Assembly (NCBI RefSeq): GCF_002257565.1
Contig: NZ_CP022736.1
Span: 4,526,001-4,590,000 of the forward strand
Source: Herbaspirillum sp. meg3
Lineage (GTDB): Bacteria; Pseudomonadota; Gammaproteobacteria; Burkholderiales; Burkholderiaceae_D
Direction: 5' to 3'
Length of the DNA: 64,000 nucleotides
This document shows, piece after piece, positions 53,059 to 61,056 of this stretch (its first letter is position 1; each line of letters starts with the position of its first letter). Position numbers and translations under genes: made by a program. The notes beneath the pieces are model-generated. The model ran no database searches, was not told where the DNA came from, and saw only the letters and a program-made list of their open reading frames with translations.

Positions 53059-54687
53059 ATGGAACAAACAAGGCCGCAATCGCTGTCGTTCAACTTCGAC
53101 AGAGTCAGCGGAGAACTGGTCGCAGTGTTCACCCCGATTGAGGGTGTGCAAGTCCCCAATCTCGTGATTCTGAAGCAAGCGCTCACTGACGGCGGCTTTA
53201 CCAAACTCTATATCGACGACGCGCAGGTCAGCGATTTTGCCGCCAAGGCCGCCAGCGCCAAGGAGCCGTTCTCGCAAAAAATCGGCGAGCGGCGCGACGG
53301 CGAGTTCCTGCTCGAAATTTCCGAAGACCTGATGGGCGCCTACCTGACGCTGGTGCCGCCACAAGGTGGCCGTGCACGCGCGGTGGAAGTGGTCAACGAA
53401 ATCCGCGCACGCGGCATCACGCACGGCATCATGCACGAAAAATTGCGTGGCGCATTGAGCGCGGGACAGTGTTCCAAATTACTGATCGCCAAAGGTGACG
53501 AACCAATCGAAGGCCAGCAAGCACGCTTTGAAAGCCTGCTGGAAGAGAAAGAAGAAGAACTCGCGGAAGTCGACGAAGACGCGGTCGTCAGCTACGCCGA
53601 CCTCGGCCACCTGCTACTCATCAATGTCGGCGATCCGTTGATGCGTCGCATCCCGACGGTCGAAGGCGTCAACGGCGTCAACCTCAAAGGCCAGGTCGTT
53701 CTGGCCAAGCCGATCACTGAAATCACTTTCAACAAGGATTGCGTCGGCACCGAAGTCAAGGAAGACAATCCCGACCTGCTGGTGGCCGCCATCGCAGGTC
53801 AGCCGTCGCTCATCACCAACGGCGTAAAGATCAACCCCATCGTTGAAATCGAAGACGTCGATCTCAGCACCGGCAACGTCACCTTCTCCGGCACGGTCAA
53901 GATCAAGGGCGATGTCAAAACCGGCATGCGTCTGCATGTCAGCGGCGATGTGTTCGTGCACGGCACAGTGGAAGCGGCCGAGATCATTGCCGGCGGCAAT
54001 GTGTTCGTCAAGGGCGGCATCATCGGCCACTCGGAAACCCAACCGGGCGTGACGACCTCCATCGCCGCGCGCATCAAGGCGGAAGGTTCCGTGCAGGCCC
54101 TGTTCGCGGAAAGCGCACTGATTGAAGCACGCCAGGACATCATGATCGCCGGCAACGCGCGCCAGTGCGAAATGATGGCAGGTAATGAAATTCTGGTCGG
54201 CAAGACCAACCCAAAACTGGGCCAGATCATTGGCGGCCGCGCCCAAGCCACGATGATGGTCAAGGCCGTTGCATTCGGTTCGCCGAGCGCCGCCACCACC
54301 AAAATTCAGGTTGGTCTCGACCCCTATCTGGAAGAAAAGCTGCGCGCCAAGGAACAGGAATTCCAGAAGAAGCTGGATGAACTCGACCGCACCATCAAAC
54401 AGATCGCGCACTACAAGCAAAATCCTGAAAAAGCCAAGAACGGCGTCGGCGAAGAAGCTGAGCTAAAACGCAAGTTGCTGGCGCAGGAAGTCAAAGACCT
54501 GATCGCCGAGCAGACTGAAATGAAAGAAGATCTGATCGCGGCAGAGTCGGCCCGCATCGTCGCCGTCAAGACCGTCTATGAAGGCGTGGAAATGCGCATC
54601 GGTCGCCAGGTCTGGCAAGTCCTCAGCGACCTTGGCGGCGGTACGGCGCAACTGCAAGGCGGAAAAATTTCTTTCGGCGGAAAGTAA
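53059..54687 (+). CDS. FapA/DUF342-domain protein
   Basis: 542 residues. N-terminal half carries an acidic segment around 158-172; then the DUF342 beta-helix region with the repeated GNVTFSGTVKIKGDVKTGM and VSGDVFVHGTVEAAEIIAGGNVFVKGGI pattern; a C-terminal coiled coil from about 420 (KLRAKEQEFQKKLDELDRTIKQ shortened) and a short tail. Members include flagellar assembly protein A-like proteins, but no flagellar genes are near. The downstream Cys-cluster gene starts 8 nt after it, so the two form a unit. Confidence 0.85.
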   Translation: MEQTRPQSLSFNFDRVSGELVAVFTPIEGVQVPNLVILKQALTDGGFTKLYIDDAQVSDFAAKAASAKEPFSQKIGERRDGEFLLEISEDLMGAYLTLVPPQGGRARAVEVVNEIRARGITHGIMHEKLRGALSAGQCSKLLIAKGDEPIEGQQARFESLLEEKEEELAEVDEDAVVSYADLGHLLLINVGDPLMRRIPTVEGVNGVNLKGQVVLAKPITEITFNKDCVGTEVKEDNPDLLVAAIAGQPSLITNGVKINPIVEIEDVDLSTGNVTFSGTVKIKGDVKTGMRLHVSGDVFVHGTVEAAEIIAGGNVFVKGGIIGHSETQPGVTTSIAARIKAEGSVQALFAESALIEARQDIMIAGNARQCEMMAGNEILVGKTNPKLGQIIGGRAQATMMVKAVAFGSPSAATTKIQVGLDPYLEEKLRAKEQEFQKKLDELDRTIKQIAHYKQNPEKAKNGVGEEAELKRKLLAQEVKDLIAEQTEMKEDLIAAESARIVAVKTVYEGVEMRIGRQVWQVLSDLGGGTAQLQGGKISFGGK

Positions 54688-54695
54688 GCAGCTTC

Positions 54696-55100
54696 ATGGC
54701 CGATTTACCCTTGCTCGACAGCGAGCGTTTGCGCGCACTGTCGCAACGCAGCACGGCAGTGACCGCCGACTGCTCGTGCACTGAGCCGGCCCTCATTGCG
54801 TGGACCAGCACACCGTTGTCCTTCCCTGAATCGCAATTAAAGGACATCGGCACGCTGTACGTCGACCCTTACGATGAACCCGGCTTCGCCGAGTATCACC
54901 CCGGCGGCACCCGCTACGAATCGGCCGATGCGCCGATCGCGCCGCTCTACTTTCCTTATAACCGCTGCAATGTCGCCGCCTGCGAGGTTTGCGGCCGCTG
55001 TTATTTGCGCTACACCGAAGCCGGCGGCTATTTTGTGGATCGGCGCATCCGCGCGCTGAACCAGCCTGAACTGATTGTGGACGCCGCATTGCCTGGGTAA
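54696..55100 (+). CDS. conserved small protein with Cys cluster
   Basis: 134 residues, soluble. Cys91, Cys96, Cys99 and Cys102 (NRC...ACEVCGRCY) form a possible zinc ribbon, plus Cys26/Cys28 near the N-terminus. The middle is rich in Pro and acidic residues. No enzyme motif is seen. It starts 8 nt after the FapA-like gene. Confidence 0.7.
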   Translation: MADLPLLDSERLRALSQRSTAVTADCSCTEPALIAWTSTPLSFPESQLKDIGTLYVDPYDEPGFAEYHPGGTRYESADAPIAPLYFPYNRCNVAACEVCGRCYLRYTEAGGYFVDRRIRALNQPELIVDAALPG

Positions 55101-55138
55101 TTTGCGGTTGCTTTCACTGCAGTTGCTTCCGGCTTACT

Positions 55139-55594
55139 TTATTTCGACTTCGGCGGCTGCATGCGCATGGCAGTCATGAGGCCGTACGCGCACAAGGATT
55201 CGACACCGCCACGAAACGCCGCCACTTCAATCTGGCAAATGCTCAGTGATCTCCCACTCTTGATGACTTTGCCGCGTGCGACGAAATACTCGCCCTGCGC
55301 AGGCGCGAGCAGATTGAGTTTGAACTCCGTCGTCAGCACATCTTCGCCCTCGCCGAACAAACTCATCGCGGCATAACCGCCCGCCGTATCGGCAATCGTG
55401 GCGCTCATGCCGGCATGCAGAAAACCGTTTTGCTGCCCAAGCTCCGGACGAAAATCCAGGCGGATTTCGACCAAACCCGGCGTGACCGTTTGCAGTTGCG
55501 CACCAATGGTTTGCAAGGCGCGCTGCCGTGCAAAACTTTCTTCCACACGCGTGGTGAATTGCGCATCCGTTGCTTGCATGCTCTTGCCCGTCAT
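55139..55594 (-). CDS. PaaI-type hotdog-fold thioesterase
   Basis: 151 residues from the ATG at 55,594 (AAGGAG 8 nt upstream). Hotdog fold with the PaaI helix GFLHAGMSATIADTAGGYAAM and TTEFKLNLLAPAQGEYFVARGKVIKSGRSLSICQIEV. Hydrolyses acyl-CoA thioesters; substrate not defined. Confidence 0.9.
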   Translation of the reverse strand: MTGKSMQATDAQFTTRVEESFARQRALQTIGAQLQTVTPGLVEIRLDFRPELGQQNGFLHAGMSATIADTAGGYAAMSLFGEGEDVLTTEFKLNLLAPAQGEYFVARGKVIKSGRSLSICQIEVAAFRGGVESLCAYGLMTAMRMQPPKSK

Positions 55595-55637
55595 CCAGAT
55601 CTCCTTTTCATTGTTTTCAGAGATCTTACCGCAGACC

Positions 55638-56495
55638 CTACTTACCCGGCAGCGCGTGCAGTTCGCTCTCCATGAGGATCTGGAACAGTGTGTCGGCCGG
55701 ACGACTCAGGCGCTTTGCCGTCAGCGCGACATATTCAACGTCGGGGAATACCGGCAGGCTGGCGTGATTCAGCGGCAAGGTCAGCTCGCGCGTTGCCAGA
55801 TGCTGCGGCAAGATCGTCAACCCCAATCCACCGCGCGCAGCAGCCATGCAGCCGGCGTGGCTGCCGCTGGTGCAGACAATGCGCCAGTGATGCCCTGACG
55901 CCCCCAAGGTGTTGAGAATGGTAGCGCGCGTCACGCTGGGCTCAGGCAGCAGAATCAGCGGCAATGGCTGGTTGAGATCGACCGTCGTTTCCGGCCGTGC
56001 CAGCCAGACCAGCGGCGTGCGGAACATGGCCTGCCCACGCTGCTCGCCGGGACGGCGTTTGCCGACGATCAAATCGAGCTCACCGTTGTCCAAGTGCTGG
56101 TAAAGCTCGCCGGTCAGGCCGATGGTGATTTCCAATTCCACTTCAGGATGCTTGTTGCGGAACAGTGCCAGCATGTCGGGCAACGGCCCCATCGCCAGAT
56201 CGTCCGAGGTGCCGAAGCGCACCCGGCCGCGCAGTCGCGGTGCATTGAACTGCGCCTCGGCGCGGGCATGGGCTTCCAGGATCAGGCGCGCGTGAATCAG
56301 CAGGCTCTCGCCGTCGGCAGTCAGTGCCAGCGAGTGCGTGTCGCGTACGAACAGACGGCGTCCGGTGCTGTCCTCCAGACGGCGAATGTGGTCGCTCACG
56401 CTCGATTGCGTGAGGCCGAGCCGCCGCCCTGCTTCGGTAAAGCTGCTGGAGGCGGCGACGGTGCTGAAAGTCTTCAGCCAGACGGGATTGAACAT
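55638..56495 (-). CDS. LysR-family transcriptional regulator
   Basis: 285 residues. Winged helix FSTVAASSSFTEAGRRLGLTQSSVSDHIRRLED. AGGAG lies 5 nt before the ATG. Divergent from the SBF transporter at 56,655, its likely target; palindromes lie in the 159-nt spacer. Confidence 0.92.
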   Translation of the reverse strand: MFNPVWLKTFSTVAASSSFTEAGRRLGLTQSSVSDHIRRLEDSTGRRLFVRDTHSLALTADGESLLIHARLILEAHARAEAQFNAPRLRGRVRFGTSDDLAMGPLPDMLALFRNKHPEVELEITIGLTGELYQHLDNGELDLIVGKRRPGEQRGQAMFRTPLVWLARPETTVDLNQPLPLILLPEPSVTRATILNTLGASGHHWRIVCTSGSHAGCMAAARGGLGLTILPQHLATRELTLPLNHASLPVFPDVEYVALTAKRLSRPADTLFQILMESELHALPGK

Positions 56496-56519
56496 AAAGG
56501 CTCCTGAACGTCAGCTGTC

Positions 56520-56534
56520 ATCGGCATATCCGAT
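56520..56534. promoter_or_regulatory. palindrome ATCGG-N5-CCGAT near the LysR start
   Basis: Perfect 5-bp inverted repeat 25 nt upstream of the regulator's ATG, in the divergent spacer. Confidence 0.3.
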
Positions 56535-56563
56535 TGCAGTCAACGCGATCAAAGGGGTTCCCG

Positions 56564-56586
56564 ATGATAGCTGTTTTTTCTATCAT
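56564..56586. promoter_or_regulatory. palindromic operator candidate between LysR and SBF genes
   Basis: ATGATAG-N9-CTATCAT: perfect 7-bp inverted repeat with an AT-rich centre, typical of LysR-type activator sites in divergent spacers, though it does not hold the exact T-N11-A core. Confidence 0.5.
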
Positions 56587-56654
56587 GTGACAAAGGGCCG
56601 GAATTGCCATTTTCACCCCGCCCGCCGCTATTTTCCTATCCCATCCTTACTGCC

Positions 56655-57644
56655 ATGAAACGTTACCTTCCAGATACCTTCACGCTGATGCTGCTCGGCA
56701 CAGTGTTGCTCGCTACCTTACTCCCGGCGACCGGTTCCTTCGAAAGCTTCATGCATCTGGCCAGCAATACCGCCATCGCGCTGCTGTTTTTTCTGCACGG
56801 GGCGCGTCTGTCACGCGAAGCGGCGCTTTCCGGCTTCAAACAGCCGCGCCTGCATCTGCTGACACTGGCCAGCACCTTCATTCTCTTTCCGCTGCTGGGG
56901 CTGGCGCTGCAAGCCTTGTTTCCGGGTCTGCTGACGCCGGATCTGTGGCTGGGCGTGCTGTTCGTCTGTACCTTGTCGTCGACGGTGCAATCGTCGATCG
57001 CGTTCACCTCCATTGCACGCGGCAATGTACCGGCAGCCATCTGCGGCGCTACCGCATCGAACCTTCTTGGCATCGTCTTCACACCAATTCTGGTGACCTT
57101 GCTGCTGCATCGCCATCATGACGGCGGCGGTATCGAGCAAGTCACCGGCATTCTGCTGCAACTGCTGCTGCCTTTCGTGCTCGGCAACGTGTTGCGCCCA
57201 TGGATCGGCGATTGGGTCTTGCGCAAGAAGAGCCTGCTGGCCGTCGTTGATCGCGGCGGCATCCTGCTGGCGGTGTATGCGGCGTTCAGTGCCGCGGTGG
57301 TGCAAGGCGTGTGGCATTTGTTCCCGCCGCAACAACTTGCCCTGCTGGTGCTGGTCAATGCGATCCTGTTGGGCGGCGTGCTGGTGCTGACCACTTTCGG
57401 CAGCCGCGCACTGGGCTTCTCGCGCGAAGATGAAATCGTGCTGGTGTTCTGTGGCTCCAAGAAATCGCTGGCCTCGGGCATCCCGATGGCATCGGTGCTG
57501 TTCAGCAGTACCGGCGTGGGCATCGTGCTGCTGCCGATCATGGTATTCCACCAGATGCAACTGATGCTGTGCGCAGTGCTGGCACGCCGCTATGCGGAGC
57601 GTACTGACACTAAAGAAACCGCCGACGCCAGCGTAGTCGTTTAA
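56655..57644 (+). CDS. SBF-family (bile acid:Na+ symporter-like, YfeH type) transporter
   Basis: 329 residues from the ATG at 56,655, nine to ten membrane spans. Family features: ALLFFLHGARLSREAAL, LCTLSSTVQSSIAFTSIARGNVPAAICGATASNLLGI (cut short) and EIVLVFCGSKKSLASGIPMASVLF. The SBF group imports organic anions with sodium; the YfeH subgroup has no settled substrate. It is divergent from the LysR gene. Confidence 0.9.
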   Translation: MKRYLPDTFTLMLLGTVLLATLLPATGSFESFMHLASNTAIALLFFLHGARLSREAALSGFKQPRLHLLTLASTFILFPLLGLALQALFPGLLTPDLWLGVLFVCTLSSTVQSSIAFTSIARGNVPAAICGATASNLLGIVFTPILVTLLLHRHHDGGGIEQVTGILLQLLLPFVLGNVLRPWIGDWVLRKKSLLAVVDRGGILLAVYAAFSAAVVQGVWHLFPPQQLALLVLVNAILLGGVLVLTTFGSRALGFSREDEIVLVFCGSKKSLASGIPMASVLFSSTGVGIVLLPIMVFHQMQLMLCAVLARRYAERTDTKETADASVVV

Positions 57645-57663
57645 TTTTTTTCGTTCTCATCCG

Positions 57664-57768
57664 CCTTGCTTGCTGCAAGCGTGAGCTGGCAAGGCGCGCC
57701 GACGCAGACAGTACGCTAGTACGGCAAGGAGAAGCAACGCCGCCAGATCGCGCTTGCGGCAAGCAAGG
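57664..57768. repeat. structured intergenic repeat, copy A
   Basis: 105 bp, flanked by an 18-bp inverted repeat (CCTTGCTTGCTGCAAGCG / CGCTTGCGGCAAGCAAGG, one mismatch), then CTGGC / GCCAG around a 61-bp core holding AGACAGTACG...GTACGGCAAGGAG..GCAAC..CGCCAGA. It lies right after the SBF gene. Copy B is at 59,551. Confidence 0.75.
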
Positions 57769-57859
57769 AAAGGCTACTGACACAATGGTGTCAGTAGCAC
57801 TGGATCATGATGTCTTCCATGCCAACCGGCATACCAACCAAGACAACAAGGAAAACATC

Positions 57860-58240
57860 ATGACTACCCAAATCAACTGGTTCGAAATCCCGGTCACCGA
57901 TCTGCCGCGCGCCGCCAAATTCTACGAAACCGTGCTGGCAGCAAAGCTCAACATTACTTGCGTCGGCCCCGCTGCGAGTGAACCCTCGATGGCGATCTTC
58001 AACAATGCTGCGGGTCAATCTGCCGGTTGCCTGCTCATCTCCGACGCCGCCAAACCCACCAGCGACGGCGTGCTCGTGTATCTCTACGCCGGCCCCTCGA
58101 TTCAGAATGCCATCGACCGCATCGTGCCGGCCGGCGGCAAGATCGTGCTGGACAAACTGGAATTGCCGAATCAGCTCGGTTACATCGCCCGCTTCATCGA
58201 CACCGAAGGCAACCGGGTCGCCTTGCATGCGATGCAGTAA
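57860..58240 (+). CDS. glyoxalase/VOC-superfamily protein
   Basis: 126 residues from the ATG at 57,860. VOC beta-alpha-beta fold: NWFEIPVTDLPRAAKFYETVL, DGVLVYLYAGPSIQNAIDRIVPAGGKIVLDK, and GYIARFIDTEGNRVALHAMQ with a possible metal Glu/His. Function not defined. The WYL regulator gene follows after 63 nt in the same direction. Confidence 0.88.
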   Translation: MTTQINWFEIPVTDLPRAAKFYETVLAAKLNITCVGPAASEPSMAIFNNAAGQSAGCLLISDAAKPTSDGVLVYLYAGPSIQNAIDRIVPAGGKIVLDKLELPNQLGYIARFIDTEGNRVALHAMQ

Positions 58241-58303
58241 ATGAATTAAGCAGTGCGCCCGAGTCATGCCAGAATGGCACCCTATTCCTTTCTGGCAGAA
58301 CCC

Positions 58304-58990
58304 ATGCGCCGAGCCGACCGCCTGTTTCAGATCACCCAATACCTGCGCGGACGCCGTCTTACTACGGCGCGCCAGCTGGCCGAATGGCTGTCGGTGTCCG
58401 AACGCACCATCTATCGCGACGTACGTGATCTGTCGCTGTCGGGCGTGCCGGTAGAGGGTGAAGCGGGAGTCGGCTATCGCATCAACAAATCGGCTTTCGA
58501 TCTGCCTCCGCTCATGTTCTCTCCTGACGAAATCGACGCGCTGGTGATTGGCATGCGCATGGTGCAGGCCTGGGGTGGTCCGCAACTGGCTGCCTCGGCT
58601 GCGGCGTCGCTGGCCAAGATCGTGCTGGCGCTGCCCAAGGACAAACGCGACTTCGTCGAGAACACGGCCCTGTTTGCACCCAGCTTCCATATCGAAGCCG
58701 CACATGGCGAACGCCTGGAAGAAATCCGTCAGGCCATCGGCCGCCGTTGCAAGCTGCGGCTCGATTACGTCGACGCGCGCGGCCAGGCGACGCAGCGCGT
58801 GATCTGGCCGCTGGCTTTGTATTTCTGGGGTGGCGGCTGGTCGATTGCCGCGTGGTGCGAGACGCGCAGTGACTTTCGCTCGTTCCGTCTCGATCGCGTC
58901 GACCAGATGATCGATGCCGAGAACTATCCCGACCAGACCGGCCGCCGTCTTGCCGACTTTGTGCGGGCAGTGAAAAAAACGCAGTATTAG
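58304..58990 (+). CDS. YafY-type WYL-domain transcriptional regulator
   Basis: 228 residues from the ATG at 58,304 (MRRADRLFQITQYLR, the usual family start). HTH_11 winged helix with TIYRDVRDLSLSGVPVEGEAGVGYRI; the WYL domain is about 140-205 (VIWPLALYFWGGGWSIAAWCETRSDFRSFRLDRV). Ligand-sensing regulator; the upstream VOC gene is its likely companion. Confidence 0.9.
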   Translation: MRRADRLFQITQYLRGRRLTTARQLAEWLSVSERTIYRDVRDLSLSGVPVEGEAGVGYRINKSAFDLPPLMFSPDEIDALVIGMRMVQAWGGPQLAASAAASLAKIVLALPKDKRDFVENTALFAPSFHIEAAHGERLEEIRQAIGRRCKLRLDYVDARGQATQRVIWPLALYFWGGGWSIAAWCETRSDFRSFRLDRVDQMIDAENYPDQTGRRLADFVRAVKKTQY

Positions 58991-59096
58991 AAATCCGCAT
59001 ATCCAGATGCCAATATCTTCGTTCGCGCGCGTGAATGAAAGGTTTAGTCTGTGGACACGTCTCCCCCGAGGCGCGCCCACGACAACCGAGGTCTCC

Positions 59097-59534
59097 ATGC
59101 ATCGCGCGACGAACAAGAACAGCTACGCCCCCGCAGCATCCACTGTCCCTGCCGCCATCAATGTCTCCGGCTTCAGCCTGGCTGATCGATGTGTCCTTTG
59201 CGTCGGCGGCCTGACCGGCGCACGCAACCACTACCGCCACGCCATCGAAGAACGCCAGGGCCGCTTCATCCATCACGACGGCGGCCGCGAGGACAGTCTG
59301 CACCGCTTGCAGCCGATGCTCAACGGCGCCGACATGGTGGTCTGCGCCTCGGGCAATATCAGCCACAACGCCTACCATCTGGTCAAACAACTCTGTAAAA
59401 AAATGGGCAAACCCTGCGTCATGGTCAAAGGCACCGGCATCGCCTCCTTCATCGACGGCCTGGGCAGCCTCAGCGGCAAGTTAACATCTTCACAACGTGG
59501 AGAAACCGTCCTCAAATCGGGACGGCACGCTTAA
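59097..59534 (+). CDS. DUF2325-domain protein
   Basis: 145 residues from the ATG at 59,097 (GAGG 6 nt upstream); the upstream in-frame region has low-quality codons. DUF2325 core: VLCVGGLTGARNHYRHAIEERQGRFIHHDGGREDSLHRLQ, then ADMVVCASGNISHNAYHLVKQLCKK. Similar proteins are small and of unknown role; the Cys and His pairs could bind metal. Followed by repeat copy B. Confidence 0.82.
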   Translation: MHRATNKNSYAPAASTVPAAINVSGFSLADRCVLCVGGLTGARNHYRHAIEERQGRFIHHDGGREDSLHRLQPMLNGADMVVCASGNISHNAYHLVKQLCKKMGKPCVMVKGTGIASFIDGLGSLSGKLTSSQRGETVLKSGRHA

Positions 59535-59550
59535 AGCACTCATCCGCTGT

Positions 59551-59651
59551 AAGGCTGCGCTGGACGTTCGCTGGCCAGGCGCAGCGACGAAGACAGTGCG
59601 AAGGTACGGCAAGGAGCTGCAACAACGCCAGACGGCCCGCACCGCAGCCTT
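59551..59651. repeat. structured intergenic repeat, copy B
   Basis: 101 bp flanked by AAGGCTGCG / CGCAGCCTT. The core has the same CTGGC / GCCAG pair 61 bp apart and the same AGACAGT.CG...GTACGGCAAGGAG..GCAAC..CGCCAGA sequence as copy A. The outer arms differ in sequence from copy A, yet still pair. Confidence 0.75.
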
Positions 59652-59752
59652 GGATTAGCAAAAAAAGGAAAAGCCCCCTACAATCTGCGCATCGCACCAT
59701 TCACTATCTGACGGCGTCTGCAAGAAGACGCCGCGCGCAACAGGGAGTTTGT

Positions 59753-60247
59753 TTGAAAATCATCCATCGCATCGCGTTCGCCTGCGCGCTGCTGGCGCCG
59801 AGTGTTACCGGCCTTACCGGTATCGCCAATGCAGCACCGGCGGCGACCTTCGGCATCGAAGTCGGCAACGCTCTGCTGTGCCTGAACCAGCTCAACAGCA
59901 AATATTTCTACGACTATCTCTTTGAAGCCTTCGGCAAGCCGTACAAGAATGAAGGCGGTGCCTATTGGTTCAAGGCAGCCGGCAGCAATATCTGGGGCAT
60001 GGAGATCACTGACGTGCTGGTCAACGACAGCAGCAGCCCGGCCGATTTCATCGGCGCCGTGGTCAACGGCACGCCGCAGGCACTCTCCGATGCCATCGGT
60101 AAAAGCGTCGGTATCCGTTATTCGCTGGAAGACAACAGCAAGTATTCACAACGCCAGTCGCAAGCCGGCAGCATCATTGCTTATGCCGACACCAAGGCAA
60201 AGATCTACTGCGCAAAATCCAAATACCTGGTGCCTGGCAAACAGTAA
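59753..60247 (+). CDS. exported protein of unknown function
   Basis: 164 residues. The start is TTG at 59,753 with GGGAG 5 nt upstream. Signal peptide ending IANAAPA. Mature part has two Cys (NALLCLNQL and KIYCAKSKY), which could form a disulfide in the periplasm. Followed by a bidirectional terminator. No family recognised. Confidence 0.7.
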   Translation: MKIIHRIAFACALLAPSVTGLTGIANAAPAATFGIEVGNALLCLNQLNSKYFYDYLFEAFGKPYKNEGGAYWFKAAGSNIWGMEITDVLVNDSSSPADFIGAVVNGTPQALSDAIGKSVGIRYSLEDNSKYSQRQSQAGSIIAYADTKAKIYCAKSKYLVPGKQ

Positions 60248-60266
60248 CTCGTCAGCACGCACGATA

Positions 60267-60311
60267 AAAACGGCCTCCGCAGGTAATCCCTCCGGAGGCC
60301 ATTTCGTTTTT
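60267..60311. terminator. bidirectional terminator
   Basis: GGCCTCCG / CGGAGGCC with a 13-nt loop, A5 on one side and T-rich ATTTCGTTTTT on the other. Separates the exported protein gene (+) from the AhpD-like gene (-). Confidence 0.85.
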
Positions 60312-60331
60312 GCATCTCATTGCTGCATCGA

Positions 60332-60868
60332 TTAGTCAGCGGCAGGGAAATCCACCACCGTGTCATTGACTCGGTTGAACAGATTGGTCAGGTTGATGGC
60401 AGCCATCGCCAGCAAAGTGTCGACGATTTGCGCATCGGTATAACCGGCAGCTTTGACGGCATCAACAACTTCCACCGGCACGGTGCCCTTGGTTGTCGCC
60501 AGATAGTGGGCAAAAGTCGACAACGCATCCAGTTGTGCGTCGCCCGAGCTTTCGGCATGGCGCAGGCCGACGACGGCTTCGCTGCTCAGACCGAGACGTT
60601 TCGCAGCGAAGCTGTGCGCGGCGAGGCAATAATCGCAACCTGCCACTTCACTGACGGCCAGCTTGATGGCTTCAACTTGCTTGCCCTTGAGCGAGCTCTT
60701 GCGCAGGGCAGAATCCATGCTGAGTACAGTTTCCAATACGATCGGGCTGTTGCTGCCGATGGTCGCGTAAGCATTCGGCACTTTGCCGATGGCGGCCTTG
60801 ATGACGCCAAACAGTTGTGCGGCCTGGCCGGTTGCGGAGGCGATATCCTGAGTGTAAAGACGAGACAT
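60332..60868 (-). CDS. AhpD-like carboxymuconolactone decarboxylase-family peroxidase
   Basis: 178 residues from the ATG at 60,868 (AAGGA 8 nt upstream). AhpD active-site pattern EVAGCDYCLAAHSFAAK with Glu74, Cys78, Cys81 and His85, so likely a thiol hydroperoxidase. Divergent from an AraC-type regulator across a 188-nt spacer, suggesting induction by an electrophile or peroxide. Confidence 0.9.
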   Translation of the reverse strand: MSRLYTQDIASATGQAAQLFGVIKAAIGKVPNAYATIGSNSPIVLETVLSMDSALRKSSLKGKQVEAIKLAVSEVAGCDYCLAAHSFAAKRLGLSSEAVVGLRHAESSGDAQLDALSTFAHYLATTKGTVPVEVVDAVKAAGYTDAQIVDTLLAMAAINLTNLFNRVNDTVVDFPAAD

Positions 60869-60999
60869 GATGAATCCTTTCAATAGTGTTCAACGAATAT
60901 TCAATAAGAGAAGCGTGGCAACCGGCCTGGCGTCACATTGGTGTTTATGTTCAAGCGCGGTATGGAATGAAGTATAGGGAGGCATGATGAAACTTTTAA

Positions 61000-61014
61000 T
61001 GGCAAAATATGCCA
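61000..61014. promoter_or_regulatory. palindrome TGGCA-N5-TGCCA in AhpD/AraC spacer
   Basis: Perfect 5-bp inverted repeat in an AT-rich stretch 42 nt before the AraC-type ATG. A possible regulator site, though AraC proteins usually bind direct repeats. Confidence 0.35.
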
Positions 61015-61056
61015 ATAAATTGATCAATCGTACCAATCCAATATAGACCGATAAAG

